62,103 bases of DNA from Opitutaceae bacterium. Lineage in GTDB: Bacteria > Verrucomicrobiota > Verrucomicrobiia > Opitutales > Opitutaceae. The stretch lies in the NCBI GenBank assembly GCA_024711005.1, contig JANJTQ010000010.1:1-62103 (forward strand), read 5' to 3'. The position numbers were made by a program, and so were the translations under genes. The notes beneath the pieces were generated by a model. It saw only the letters and a list, made by a program, of their open reading frames with translations. It was not told the origin of the DNA and searched no databases. This document shows, piece by piece, positions 1-8,727 of the stretch (its first letter is position 1; every line of letters begins with the position of its first letter).

Positions 1-233
1 TCGCGCGTTCCTAATGGTCGGCGCGCCTCGGTGTGAGGGTCGCGGGGTTTTTGGACCGGTTTGCACCACGCCGGCGGGCCGTCGGGCTCTCGAGCATTTC
101 ACATAAAGCCGCGTGGCTCGAACTTCGCGGGACGGATCCCGGAGCACGCCCGACACGGGCCGTGGCTACACACTACACCGTCGACGAGACCGAGTCGCCG
201 ATGGTGGCCGGTCGGCGAGGTTTCCGATAGGCG
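1..233. other. No recognisable gene
   Basis: This stretch lies downstream of the LacI-type regulator stop at 234. Short open frames exist on the plus strand (from about 33 and 61), but their translations are rich in Arg and Pro, show no domain, and look like chance frames in GC-rich DNA. I see no clear terminator or repeat. A gene extending in from outside the window cannot be excluded but is not supported. Confidence 0.4.
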
Positions 234-1241
234 TCAGCAAGGACGGATCGACGGACCTTCGACCCACGCGCCTTCGACCATGACGACCTTGGGGTCGGCG
301 GGAAGGCCGGTCTCGTTGCGCTGAATCATACCGATGATCAGATCGATGGCGGCGGCTCCGACCATGCCGGGTTTTTGGTCCAGGCAGGCGTAGCCCGGGT
401 AGCGTTCGAGCGGGACCACGCCCATGTCCTCCGGGATGCGGGTGCCGATTTCCTTCAGCCAGTCAAGCAGGGCAATGTCGGAAACCACCATGGCGTCGGG
501 CTTGTTGCGCGCCATCCACGCCTGAAGTTCGAGGCGGTCGGATTCCTCGTAAACCAGGCACGTCGCGGCGGAGGCGCCGTGGCTGTATTGGAACATGAGA
601 ATGCTCGCGATCCAGTTGTGGGCGACGATCTTGCTGACCCTCGAGCCGAGTGCGACGCCAATGCGTTTGTAGCCGCGCAGGCGAAGCGTGTTCAGGGTGA
701 GTTGCATGCCTTGGAGCTGGTGGGGGCAGGTGCGATGAAGCGCGGGACGGCGCATGGTGTAGCCGATGGCGACGGCGCAAAAGGAGTCCCACGGAAAGGA
801 GAACTGGGGAACGACGTCGGGGAACGGGGCCAGGCAGAGCCCGAGAATGCCGCGCGCCTGGAGAATGTTGGCGAGGCGACGAGTCGTCATCTGGGACTCG
901 CGCAACCAGAAGTGTTCGATGCGGTAACCGCGCTGTGCGGCCCGGGCGCAGGCGCCCTCGTAGGCGGCGGGCGAGAATCGGTTCTGCCTCCAGCCCTCCT
1001 TGGTGGGGTAGGCGGTGACGTAGGCGATGACGTCGAGGCTGGTGGGCTTGCGATCGCGGCGACGGCTGGCGAGCGCGGCGATCAGCGGATCGGGCCGGTA
1101 GTTGAGCTGTTCCGCGACGGCGCGGACCTTCGCGCGCGTCTCTTCGGTGATCTTTTCCGAATTTCGCAGCGCCATGCTGACCGTGGCGACGGAAACGCCG
1201 GCGGCGGCGGCGATTTGTCTCATGTTGGGGCGACCCTTCAT
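234..1241 (-). CDS. LacI family transcriptional regulator
   Basis: This is a DNA-binding sugar-responsive repressor or activator of about 335 residues, the usual LacI/GalR length. The N-terminus MRQIAAAAGVSVATVSMALR is a textbook LacI helix-turn-helix, followed by the hinge (NYRPDPLIAAL) and a periplasmic-binding-protein-like effector domain up to the C-terminus. I chose the ATG at 1241 (MKGRPNMRQIA). A GTG at 1253 would add four residues, and an ATG at 1223 would trim the start. The gene is divergent from the GH38 alpha-mannosidase, and a palindrome typical of LacI operators lies just upstream of its start. It therefore probably regulates itself and the mannosidase in response to a mannose-containing sugar (inference). 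Confidence 0.93.
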   Translation of the reverse strand: MKGRPNMRQIAAAAGVSVATVSMALRNSEKITEETRAKVRAVAEQLNYRPDPLIAALASRRRDRKPTSLDVIAYVTAYPTKEGWRQNRFSPAAYEGACARAAQRGYRIEHFWLRESQMTTRRLANILQARGILGLCLAPFPDVVPQFSFPWDSFCAVAIGYTMRRPALHRTCPHQLQGMQLTLNTLRLRGYKRIGVALGSRVSKIVAHNWIASILMFQYSHGASAATCLVYEESDRLELQAWMARNKPDAMVVSDIALLDWLKEIGTRIPEDMGVVPLERYPGYACLDQKPGMVGAAAIDLIIGMIQRNETGLPADPKVVMVEGAWVEGPSIRPC

Positions 1242-1256
1242 GCGGGAAATCACGCG

Positions 1257-1270
1257 TTTAATCGGTTAAA
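1257..1270. promoter_or_regulatory. Candidate LacI-family operator
   Basis: The sequence TTTAATCGGTTAAA is an inverted repeat (TTTAA/TTAAA) with a central CG, as is usual for LacI/GalR operators. It sits 16 bp upstream of the regulator's ATG and about 100 bp upstream of the divergent alpha-mannosidase start, a position suited to controlling both genes. Assignment to this regulator is inference from position and symmetry. Confidence 0.5.
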
Positions 1271-1369
1271 TGACGAATACTTTGTGGCGCAACGTGTGGA
1301 CCTGTTTCTCTTGGAGCGGGTGTCCGCGGCGCCGTTCGCCGGTTGAACGCCCACAGCACATCCCTGCGC

Positions 1370-4300
1370 ATGATCACAGCCAATGGTTTGGAAGGCATCT
1401 CGTTTGAAGCGGTTGAATCGCTCCTGGAGCGGCTCGGACGCGCGCAGTACGTGCAGGTGGCGCCGTTTGCGATCGCGCGGTGGCGAACGCCCGAGCCGGT
1501 GGACTTTGCTTCGCGGACGAGTGGCGAGGAGGCAACCGTGCATGTCGGCGATCGTTGGGCGGACCATCTCTTCGATTGTGCGTGGATGCGTTTCACCGCG
1601 GAACTGCCGGCGGGCGTGCCCGCCGACGCGTTGGTTGCGCGCATCGATATCAACGGTGAAGCCTGCGTGGTCGATGCGCGCGGCGTACCGGTGCGCGGGC
1701 TGACGTGCGTGAAGTCGACCTTCGATCATCGTCTCGGTGGTCCGGGCAAGACGGTGTATCGCCTGCCGGCGGAGGCGGTGCGGGGCGGACGCGTTGAGCT
1801 GTGGGTCGATGCGGCCTTCAACGATCTGTTCGGAGCGGTGCCGGAGGGCGGCGTGATTGCGCTGGCGGAGGTGTGCACGGTGCGTGAAGACGTGAGGTCG
1901 CTTTACTACGATTTGGAAACGCTCGCCGATCATTGGCTGGCGATGCCGGACGGCGACGAACAGCGGAAGGCGCTCGGCGTGGAACTGGCCGCGGTGACGG
2001 ACCTGTTGCAGGTGATCGACGAGCGCTCGGTGGCGGCGGCGAAGGCCTTTTTGCGTCCGTGGTTTGAGAGTGGTGGAAGCGCGGCCCGTTTCCGCAACGC
2101 GTCCGCCGTTTCGCTGCAAGTGCATGCGATCGGGCATGGTCATCTCGACCTGGCGTGGCTTTGGCCGATCCGTGAAACCATCCGGAAAGGCACGCGCACG
2201 CTGGCGAGTGTGCTCTACAACATCGAGCGCTATGATCACTACCGGTTTGGGTGCAGTCAGCCGCAGCTCTTTGCGTGGATCAAGGAACGGCATCCGGAGC
2301 TGTATCTAAGAATCAAGGACGCGGTGCGCGCGGGACGGATCGAGCTTCAAGGCACGTTTTGGGTGGAGCCGGATTGCAGCATGCCCTCCGGCGAGGCGTT
2401 CGTGCGACAGGTGTTGCACGGCGCGCGATTCTTTCGGGAGGAATTCGGCATCGTGCCGGTCTACTGCTGGCAGCCGGATGTGTTCGGTTACCACGGGCAA
2501 TTGCCGCAAATCCTGCGGAAGAGCGGGCATAAGTATTTTATGACGCAGAAGCTGTCGTGGAACGTGGTGAACCGCTTCGGCCACCATTCGTTTCATTGGG
2601 AAGGCATCGATGGCACGCGCATACTTACGCATATGCTGGCGGAGGAGACCTACAACGGGCCGGCGGCGGCGCGGTCGTTGCGAAGGATCAACGACGAGTA
2701 TGCGGAGCGGGCGGTGTCGAATCATGCGCTGATGGTCTACGGGATCGGCGACGGCGGCGGCGGGCCCGATGCGGAGCACCTGGAACGGCTGTTGCGCGCA
2801 CCGAAACTGCCGGGATTGCCGGAGGTCAAGTTTGGCACGGTGGAGGATTTCTTCGAGACGTGGAGCCGTGATGCGGACGCGTTTCCCGTGTGGCGCGGCG
2901 AACTTTATCTGGAGCGGCACCAAGGCACGCTGACCACGCAGGCGCTGGTGAAACGCAACAACCGGCGCGCCGAGATAGCGCTGCGCGAACTGGAGTGGGC
3001 GGCGTATCTGGCGACAACGATCGCGGGAATGCCTTATCCGACGGAAGCGCTGGATCGCTGCTGGAAGGAAGTGCTGTTGTATCAGTTTCACGACATCCTG
3101 CCGGGCTCGTCGATCAAGCGGGTCTACGACGAGTGCAACGCGCGTTACGCGGCGATCCTCGCCGAGCTGGATGTGCTGACGGCGGAGCGTTACGCGGCGG
3201 TGGCGTCGGGCGCGGGCGAGCCCGGATGCGCGGTGGTTTTCAATTCGTTGTCATGGTCGCGCGCCGAGTGGATGAAGCACGAAGATGCGTGGCATTGGAT
3301 GGAGGTGCCGGCGTTGGGCGCGGCGGTGCTGAGTGGCACGGGCCGGAAGGCCGCGGGTGCTGAACACGGGCAGGATGCCCGTGCCGAGGCGGAGACCATC
3401 GGCAGGATGCCGATGCCACGTGCGACGGAGCAGTTGCTCGAGAACGAGAACCTTCGCGCGAGTTTCGCGGCGGACGGACGCATCGAGTCGATTTTCGACA
3501 AGCGGGCGTCGCGCGAAGTGCTCGCGGCGGGGGCGGTGGGCAACGACCTTGTGGTGATCGCCGACACGGGTGACGCCTGGGACTTCGTGACGGATCATCC
3601 GAACAAAGACGTGTGGGGTTATCTGCGATTGGCGGAGGAGCGTCCGACGCTACGCGAGCAAAACGTGCGGGTGGACGGGCCGTGTGCGGAGCTGCGTCAG
3701 GTGTGGAGCCATCGCGCTTCGGAGATTCGGCAGACGGTGCGATTGCTGGCCGGCGCGGAGCACATCGAATTCGAGACCGAGGTGGACTGGCGTGAGCCGG
3801 CGTCGATGTTGCGCGTGCGTTTTCCCGTATCCGTGGAAGCGGACGAGGCGAGGTTCGAGATCCCGTTCGGGCACATCCGGCGGAGCACCCGCGAAGAGAC
3901 GTTGGTGCAGCGCGCGCAGATCGAAGTCGCGGCGTTGCAGTGGGTGGATCTTTCGCAGGCCGACTACGGCGTGGCGCTCTACAACGACTGCAAGCACGGG
4001 TTCCGCGTGAAGGGGAACGTCATCGACATGGCGTTGATTCGCAGTGTGCCGCATCCGGGATCCGCGCTGATTGGCAAAGACGATGTGGCGACGAGCGCGG
4101 GTGCGCGCTCGGTTTACACGGACCTGGGCCGGCATGAGTTTCGTTACGCGGTGCGTCCGCATGTCGGCGACGCGGATGTGGCGAAGATCACGGCGGAGGC
4201 GCGGGTATTTAACACGCCCTTGCGTGTGATGGCGGGCATGGGCGCGGCAGTACTCGCGCCATCGATGCCGGTGAGTTCTCCGGCGATTGAAGTGGCGGCG

Positions 4301-4489
4301 GTGAAGCCGGCCGAAGACGGGCGTGGCTGGGTGTGGCGGTTGGTGAACGTCACGGAGCGCGCGGTGGAGGCGGTGTGCGTGGACGCCGCGGCGGTCGAGT
4401 GCGACCTGATGGAGAACGAGACGGGAGCGGCGAACGGAGTCCTGCGCTTTGGTCCATTCGAAATCAAGACGCTGCGGATGCTTGTTTGA
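1370..4489 (+). CDS. GH38 family alpha-mannosidase
   Basis: This enzyme hydrolyses alpha-mannosidic bonds with retention and a metal (normally zinc). About 1039 residues is normal for bacterial and type-II-like GH38. The metal-binding motif GHGHLDLAWLWP is near residues 252-263. The nucleophile region QPDVFGYHGQLPQIL is near residue 367, its Asp being the family nucleophile. A late region beginning ENENLRASFAADGRIES fits the C-terminal beta-sandwich domain. No signal peptide is evident, so it probably acts in the cytoplasm on imported oligosaccharides. I chose the ATG at 1370; a TTG at 1343 is in frame. Oddity: about 29 codons just before the beta-sandwich domain come from a dispersed repeat (3333-3420). 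Confidence 0.95.
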   Translation: MITANGLEGISFEAVESLLERLGRAQYVQVAPFAIARWRTPEPVDFASRTSGEEATVHVGDRWADHLFDCAWMRFTAELPAGVPADALVARIDINGEACVVDARGVPVRGLTCVKSTFDHRLGGPGKTVYRLPAEAVRGGRVELWVDAAFNDLFGAVPEGGVIALAEVCTVREDVRSLYYDLETLADHWLAMPDGDEQRKALGVELAAVTDLLQVIDERSVAAAKAFLRPWFESGGSAARFRNASAVSLQVHAIGHGHLDLAWLWPIRETIRKGTRTLASVLYNIERYDHYRFGCSQPQLFAWIKERHPELYLRIKDAVRAGRIELQGTFWVEPDCSMPSGEAFVRQVLHGARFFREEFGIVPVYCWQPDVFGYHGQLPQILRKSGHKYFMTQKLSWNVVNRFGHHSFHWEGIDGTRILTHMLAEETYNGPAAARSLRRINDEYAERAVSNHALMVYGIGDGGGGPDAEHLERLLRAPKLPGLPEVKFGTVEDFFETWSRDADAFPVWRGELYLERHQGTLTTQALVKRNNRRAEIALRELEWAAYLATTIAGMPYPTEALDRCWKEVLLYQFHDILPGSSIKRVYDECNARYAAILAELDVLTAERYAAVASGAGEPGCAVVFNSLSWSRAEWMKHEDAWHWMEVPALGAAVLSGTGRKAAGAEHGQDARAEAETIGRMPMPRATEQLLENENLRASFAADGRIESIFDKRASREVLAAGAVGNDLVVIADTGDAWDFVTDHPNKDVWGYLRLAEERPTLREQNVRVDGPCAELRQVWSHRASEIRQTVRLLAGAEHIEFETEVDWREPASMLRVRFPVSVEADEARFEIPFGHIRRSTREETLVQRAQIEVAALQWVDLSQADYGVALYNDCKHGFRVKGNVIDMALIRSVPHPGSALIGKDDVATSAGARSVYTDLGRHEFRYAVRPHVGDADVAKITAEARVFNTPLRVMAGMGAAVLAPSMPVSSPAIEVAAVKPAEDGRGWVWRLVNVTERAVEAVCVDAAAVECDLMENETGAANGVLRFGPFEIKTLRMLV
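3333..3420. repeat. Dispersed GTGGCAYGGGC repeat inside the GH38 gene
   Basis: The stretch opens with GTGGCACGGGC and closes with GATGCCAC. Between them it carries GGGCAGGATGCCCGTGCC and CGGCAGGATGCCGATGCC, two small inverted repeats. The same ends and internal words recur in intergenic copies at 41837-41896 and 56537-56649. Here it is read in frame as a Gly/Ala/Arg-rich linker (GTGRKAAGAEHGQDAR) immediately before the C-terminal domain of the alpha-mannosidase. Confidence 0.7.
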
Positions 4490-4590
4490 ACGAGGTGGGT
4501 CGCCCCGGGTTCCAGCCTACGTGATGGGTAGGTTTGCGATGGGGCGAGGTTGCGAAATTGCAGAAGGATTGTGATGTGCGGGTTACGACG

Positions 4591-4619
4591 AAAAAGGCGC
4601 TTTGGCGGCGGCCCTTTTT
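4591..4619 (+). terminator. Terminator-like hairpin after the alpha-mannosidase
   Basis: The arms AAAAAGG and CCTTTTT enclose a GC-rich 15-base loop that can pair further (GCGC/GCGGC). The A and T tracts at either side make it potentially bidirectional. It lies about 100 bp behind the mannosidase stop and ahead of the next gene, which supports the later ATG (4657) for the PEP-CTERM protein. Confidence 0.5.
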
Positions 4620-4656
4620 ATTGCGCTACGGCAGTCGAGGCGACAGGGTTTGCCCC

Positions 4657-5370
4657 ATGAATTACCCCAAGATTCTGGCTCGAATCGGGCTCGGTTACTT
4701 CGTGTTCGTGATGTCCCTTCAGGCGGAGACGTTGGTGCAGTATACTTTTACGGAGAAAAACACGAGCACCTCGCGCGATGCGTCGACCATCGGTGCCAAT
4801 GTGACGCCCGAGGCTTTTGCAAATGGCGGGGGTATTACGATTGTGGCATCCGCCATAGGCAGTCCGAGTGCGAGCTCCTACTATGTGCAAGGCAACGACG
4901 CGACTGCGGCCATTTCCCCGACGAGCCCTGATTGGCTGGGTTTCACGATCAGCGCGAATTCGGGATACGAATTGGATCTGGAGAATCTGAGTTTCGCGTA
5001 CGCGTTCTCGTATAACTCTGGCACGGCGCCGACGACACCGGCCACCTTTGATGTACGGTCCAGCGTGGATGATTACGGCACCTCGATCGCCGTGCTCACG
5101 GCGAGTGTCGCCACCGCAAACGTCGTGAACTGGTCAAATGCCAGCATCGTGTTGAGCGATGCGGCCTTTCAGAACCTCGGCTCGATCGAATTCCGGATCT
5201 TTCTGAACGACGGAGCCAACGAGAACTCCGCTTCTTATCTGCGTCTGGATACGGTGACGTTGACGGGTGTGTCGGCCACGGCGATCCCCGAGCCCGCCAC
5301 TTACGCTCTGTTAATCGGCGCGGGCGGTTTGTTGATCGCGGGTCTTCGCCGTCGTCGTAGCCGCCGTTAG
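4657..5370 (+). CDS. PEP-CTERM sorting domain protein (paralogue 1 of pair A)
   Basis: This is an exported protein of about 237 residues with an N-terminal signal peptide (MNYPKILARIGLGYFVFVMS, ending near LQAE) and a C-terminal PEP-CTERM signal: IPEPATYALLIGAGG, a hydrophobic stretch, then RRRRSRR. Such tails are recognised by an exosortase, which is not in this window. The middle is a Ser/Thr-rich beta-type domain of unknown function, starting AETLVQYTFTEKNTS. It is clearly paralogous to the gene at 9718-10443 (shared ETLVQY, DWLGFT/DWIGFT, SYLRLDTVTL/SYLRIDNLTL). The ATG at 4657 is chosen because the longer frame runs back through a terminator-like hairpin. Confidence 0.9.
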   Translation: MNYPKILARIGLGYFVFVMSLQAETLVQYTFTEKNTSTSRDASTIGANVTPEAFANGGGITIVASAIGSPSASSYYVQGNDATAAISPTSPDWLGFTISANSGYELDLENLSFAYAFSYNSGTAPTTPATFDVRSSVDDYGTSIAVLTASVATANVVNWSNASIVLSDAAFQNLGSIEFRIFLNDGANENSASYLRLDTVTLTGVSATAIPEPATYALLIGAGGLLIAGLRRRRSRR

Positions 5371-5377
5371 GAAGTCC

Positions 5378-5409
5378 GCTTGCGGGCGCTTCCCGGAGCG
5401 CGAGCAAGC
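5378..5409. terminator. Hairpin between convergent genes
   Basis: A two-part stem, GCTTGC..GCGCT paired with AGCGC..GCAAGC, surrounds a 6-base loop. It lies directly behind the PEP-CTERM stop and between two convergent genes. There is no T-tract, so a transcription-end or mRNA 3' stabilising role is inference. Confidence 0.4.
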
Positions 5410-5448
5410 TCGCCGCCTACGGCCGACCGAAGAGTTGTCTAGGTCACT

Positions 5449-7311
5449 CTAGGCGAGACGGACTTGGTAGGTGAGGGTGCCGGCGCGGGCGGGAGCGGTG
5501 GGGGCGAAACGGAGGCGCTGGACGTGTTCGTCGGTGCCTTTGTGGCCGCGGTAAGGACAGGTTTCGACGGTCGTGAGCGTCGTGCCGGCGGTCGGGACGA
5601 TGCGCACGGTGGCGGTGCGCGTGGCGATCAACGCATCGGCGCCCTCGCGGGTCACGGGGTCGGAGCAGATGAGCATCGATTCGATAACGCCGGGGCCGTC
5701 GAGTTCGTAGACGTCGGTGACGGTGAGGAGGCCGGCGAATTTTTCGAGGAGCCAGGTGCGGACGAGCTTGTTGCAGCGGGCGTCGCGCGGGTAGCACTTC
5801 GTGAGATCGACCGTGAACTCGACGCGATCGGGGTTGAGTTCGGCTTTGAGAACAGTGGCGGCGAAGTCGCGGCCGGGACGTTGTTCGCAGCCGTTTACGA
5901 AGGGAACGGAGTGGCCGAGGGAGCGGGCGGCGATGTCGAGGTAGCGGGTGTCCTCGCTGAAGAAGGCGCGGGTGTATTCGGGGGCGCCGATTTCGACGAG
6001 GGCGGGGGAGCGGTCGAGGTTGAGGACGAAGCTGCCGCAGTCGTTGTGATTGTGGTGCTCGGCATTGTGTCCGCCCTTGGCGGCGAATTCCCAGAGGTGT
6101 CCGCGAGCGTCGGTGCCGCGGGCGACCACCGCGCCGTAGTCTTCGAAATAAACGTCGGGGTGGGCGGGCTCGGTGGCGCGGGCGATGACGGAGGCGTCGG
6201 GGACGCGGAGGGCGAGGCGAGAGAAGCAGAAAAAGTCGCTGCGCGTGCCGGTGAGATCGTAGCCGGCGGCCGCGTGGTGGCGATAGATGGCGTGGCTTTG
6301 CGCGGTGAGGAGCGGATCGCCGAGGCGCTGGCCGAGGTAGGCGAGTACGGACGGACTCAGGCGGCCGGTCTGGGGACCGTCGGAAAAGTTGACGTAGTGG
6401 CCCTCGGCGAAAGTCATCAGCGGGGCGAAGCGGCAGATGCGGGCAATCTTGGCGTCGCCTTCGAAGAAGGAAAGTTGTCCGGCGGTGCGGTGCTCAAGCT
6501 GGGCGTTGAGTTCGGTGAACCAGCCGAAGCCGTAGGACCAGTAGGCGGGGCCTTCGGAGGTGGAGCCGTCGTCGCCGAAGCCGGAGATGAAGATGGGCAG
6601 GCACTTGGCGGCGCGGGCGAGCAGGCGGGCGACGAGGGTGTGGTCGTCCTCGATGGCGAGGGCCGCGCCGAGGACGCCTTGGTGGCACACGGCGTTCCAG
6701 TTCATGGGCAGGTTGGCCCAATGGAACGGAGGCTGGCGATCGAGGTAGTTCTCGAAGAACTGGGTGCGCAGGCGGGTTTTTATGCGTTGCGCGAAATCGG
6801 CGGGGATGACGGAGCCGAAGACGACGAGCAGTTCGGCGAACGTGTTGGCTGTTTCGGCGCCGAAAAGGTCGATGGCCATCGGATCCTTGCCGGTGGAGTT
6901 GGTCCAGACGTGGGCGGGAAGGGTCCAGGAAGTCTCGTCAAAAATCTCGCCGAGCTTGCGGAGGAAAGAAGGAAGGAGCGCGGCTCGGGTGGCGTCGTCG
7001 CCGAGGAGGGCGGACATGGCGGCGCGAGCGAGGCGACGGCGACGCTCGAAGTAAACGCGCTCGAAGTTGAGACGGATGCCGGCCTTGAAGAAGTCGGCGT
7101 AGAGCTCGTCGGTCAGGACGGGAAGCGGCTCGGCGGCCTCGGCGTGGGCGAGGGCGGTGAGTGGAGCGAGCCAGGAAGTGATCGCGGGATTGTCGCGAGT
7201 GGAGGACCAGGCGGGATCGCCGAGCGAAGGGAGCGCGGAGCGGCCGGCGGTGGCGGCAAGGATCGCGGCGAGTTCGTGTTCGGACGGGGCGGCGTGGAGC
7301 AGGTTAAGCAT
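5449..7311 (-). CDS. Heparinase II/III-type protein
   Basis: This protein of about 620 residues has the layout of heparinase II/III-like polysaccharide lyases: an N-terminal (alpha/alpha) toroid and a C-terminal beta-sandwich. The family-typical His-rich block HNAEHHNHNDCGSFVLNLD (near residue 475) opens the C-terminal domain. A Trp/Tyr-rich substrate-groove segment (TSEGPAYWSYGFGWF) precedes it. The substrate, an acidic or modified polysaccharide, cannot be read from the sequence. I chose the ATG at 7311 (MLNLLHAAPSE); an in-frame ATG at 7362 is also possible. No signal peptide is seen from 7311. A long structured-looking leader precedes the gene. Confidence 0.8.
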   Translation of the reverse strand: MLNLLHAAPSEHELAAILAATAGRSALPSLGDPAWSSTRDNPAITSWLAPLTALAHAEAAEPLPVLTDELYADFFKAGIRLNFERVYFERRRRLARAAMSALLGDDATRAALLPSFLRKLGEIFDETSWTLPAHVWTNSTGKDPMAIDLFGAETANTFAELLVVFGSVIPADFAQRIKTRLRTQFFENYLDRQPPFHWANLPMNWNAVCHQGVLGAALAIEDDHTLVARLLARAAKCLPIFISGFGDDGSTSEGPAYWSYGFGWFTELNAQLEHRTAGQLSFFEGDAKIARICRFAPLMTFAEGHYVNFSDGPQTGRLSPSVLAYLGQRLGDPLLTAQSHAIYRHHAAAGYDLTGTRSDFFCFSRLALRVPDASVIARATEPAHPDVYFEDYGAVVARGTDARGHLWEFAAKGGHNAEHHNHNDCGSFVLNLDRSPALVEIGAPEYTRAFFSEDTRYLDIAARSLGHSVPFVNGCEQRPGRDFAATVLKAELNPDRVEFTVDLTKCYPRDARCNKLVRTWLLEKFAGLLTVTDVYELDGPGVIESMLICSDPVTREGADALIATRTATVRIVPTAGTTLTTVETCPYRGHKGTDEHVQRLRFAPTAPARAGTLTYQVRLA

Positions 7312-7406
7312 GGGCCAAGGAGTAGTGCGTGAGTTGATAGGCTCACGGCGACTTTTGGCCATGTATAAAGGCCATGCAGTCGAACATTCCGTATTCCGTA
7401 GCAGAC

Positions 7407-7495
7407 GAGGTAACGCTGGGTTCTTCAGCCACCGCCCCACCAGCCCCGTTACCTCCCAAGAAACATGCCCCTCCCGCAAACCCAGTTTCTTGCGG
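7407..7495 (-). promoter_or_regulatory. Candidate structured leader with competing hairpins
   Basis: In the 270-bp gap upstream of the heparinase-type gene, several complementary segments interlock. GAGGTAACG (7407-7415) pairs with CGTTACCTC (7447-7455). CTGGGTT (7416-7422) pairs with AACCCAG (7479-7485). AAGAAAC (7458-7464) pairs with GTTTCTT (7485-7491). CCGCAA (7474-7479) pairs with TTGCGG (7490-7495). Some pairings exclude each other, as in a switching leader RNA. No known riboswitch class was recognised. The rest of the gap (7496-7580, 7312-7406) shows nothing clear. Confidence 0.3.
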
Positions 7496-7580
7496 TTCCA
7501 ACCGGGCCGCGCAGCGCATCAGTCCCTGTGCTTGGCTGCTACGTTTCGACTGACTCGCGGAAAGCGGGCTCTTCGTCGGG

Positions 7581-8420
7581 TCAGGAGCGACGGCGGCGGA
7601 CGAGGGCGAGGAGGAGGACGCCGGCGCCGGCAAGGGCGGCGAAGGCGGAAGGCTCGGGGATGATCGAGGTGTTGACGATCTGGACCGAGTTGAGAAAGCC
7701 ACGGGCGTCGCCGGTGCCTCCGCGCACGGCGAGGTTGAGGAATTCGCCACTGCCGAGCGTGACGGTAAACTTGGCGTAGTTGAGGAGTCCGCCCGACCCG
7801 GTCCACTGGTTGTTTTGCGTGGTCGGCGAGGCGAAGTAGGTGATGGCAATAGACGGCAAGAATCCGGCGCCGGTGGGGTCGAAATCGCCAGCGGACGAGG
7901 ACTTGCCGGCGTAGAAATTCTGGACGTGCCCGGCGGAGGTGTTGGTGTTGCGACCGGTGATGTAGATGTCGTAGGTGCCGGCGAGCCCGCCGATTTGGGC
8001 ACCGACGAAGCGGGAATTGCCGGAATTGCTTCCGGTGAAGATGCCGTCGCGACCCGGGGCGGAGTCGGCGTATAGGACGGTGCCGCCCAGCGCGGAACCG
8101 GTCAGGCCGGTGCCGTTGCTGGGGGTGTTTGCGAGGCCCACCAGCGTATCGGTGTCGTTAGTGGTCGCCCCGAGGTTGACGGATACTCCGGTGGCAGCGG
8201 TGTCGTTGGACCAGCGGAGTCCGCTGGTCACATCGGCGGTGCCGAGGCGGTTCCATTTGGAGTCGGTGAATGCGCCGTTGACGGTGTGGTAGGGGCTGTT
8301 GGTCAGGCTTGCGCCGCTGGCCGTGGTCGGGCCGAAATCGAGCATGAGAACCTGGGCGGTTGCGGGAGCGGTGAAGGTGAGCGCGCAGGCGCTGCAGACG
8401 GCGACGAGGGATAACTTCAT
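7581..8420 (-). CDS. PEP-CTERM sorting domain protein (paralogue 1 of pair B)
   Basis: This exported protein of 279 residues has a signal peptide MKLSLVAVCSACALTFTAPA ending near TAQ, a Gly/Thr-rich beta-type domain, and the C-terminal tail IPEPSAFAALAGAGVLL followed by RRRRS, a PEP-CTERM exosortase signal. Its start after the signal (QVLMLDFGPTTASG, NSPYHTVNGAFTD) matches the protein at 28996-29868 (QVLMLDWGTTTVAS, NSPYHSVNGSFTD), so the two are paralogues separated by 20 kb. The function of the domain is unknown; a surface or matrix role is the usual inference for PEP-CTERM proteins. Confidence 0.9.
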   Translation of the reverse strand: MKLSLVAVCSACALTFTAPATAQVLMLDFGPTTASGASLTNSPYHTVNGAFTDSKWNRLGTADVTSGLRWSNDTAATGVSVNLGATTNDTDTLVGLANTPSNGTGLTGSALGGTVLYADSAPGRDGIFTGSNSGNSRFVGAQIGGLAGTYDIYITGRNTNTSAGHVQNFYAGKSSSAGDFDPTGAGFLPSIAITYFASPTTQNNQWTGSGGLLNYAKFTVTLGSGEFLNLAVRGGTGDARGFLNSVQIVNTSIIPEPSAFAALAGAGVLLLALVRRRRS

Positions 8421-8727
8421 AGTGGGGACGGGGCTGACGGGCGGGGTGCCCGGACAGTGCCACTTTAGGCGTCGTCGGTCAAACCTCGCGACCCGGGATA
8501 TTCGAGAAAAATGCGCAGGTTTGCTGCGATTCGGAGGAGGCGAAAGAGCGGTCTGGCTATTCCTTGCGGTTACGATGTGTCGATGTAGCCGCCCCGCTCG
8601 TGGGCAGGGGGGGTATTTCGGTGCCGTCGTTCTCGTTCTCTTTCTCGTTCTCTTTCTCGTCCTCGTTCTGAAGGGCAGGAGAAAGAGAAAGATAAAGAGG
8701 AAAGAGAAAGAGGGGGCGGGGCGCGGG
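8421..8727. other. Intergenic region between PEP-CTERM and AraC genes
   Basis: This 307-bp gap lies between two minus-strand genes. Its right part is occupied by a pyrimidine/purine hairpin element (listed separately). The left part should contain the promoter of the PEP-CTERM gene, but no convincing -35/-10 pair was recognised. No small gene is evident. Confidence 0.4.
8629..8713 (-). repeat. Stop-proximal pyrimidine/purine hairpin, copy 1
   Basis: A run of TTCTCGTTCTCTTTCTCG-type pyrimidines is followed, after a short loop, by a purine run GAGAAAGAGAAAGATAAAGA and onward, which can fold into a long imperfect stem. The copy ends 14 bp behind the stop codon of the AraC gene. It belongs to the subfamily with the word GATAAAGAGGAAAGA, shared with copies 2 and 4. 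Confidence 0.75.
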
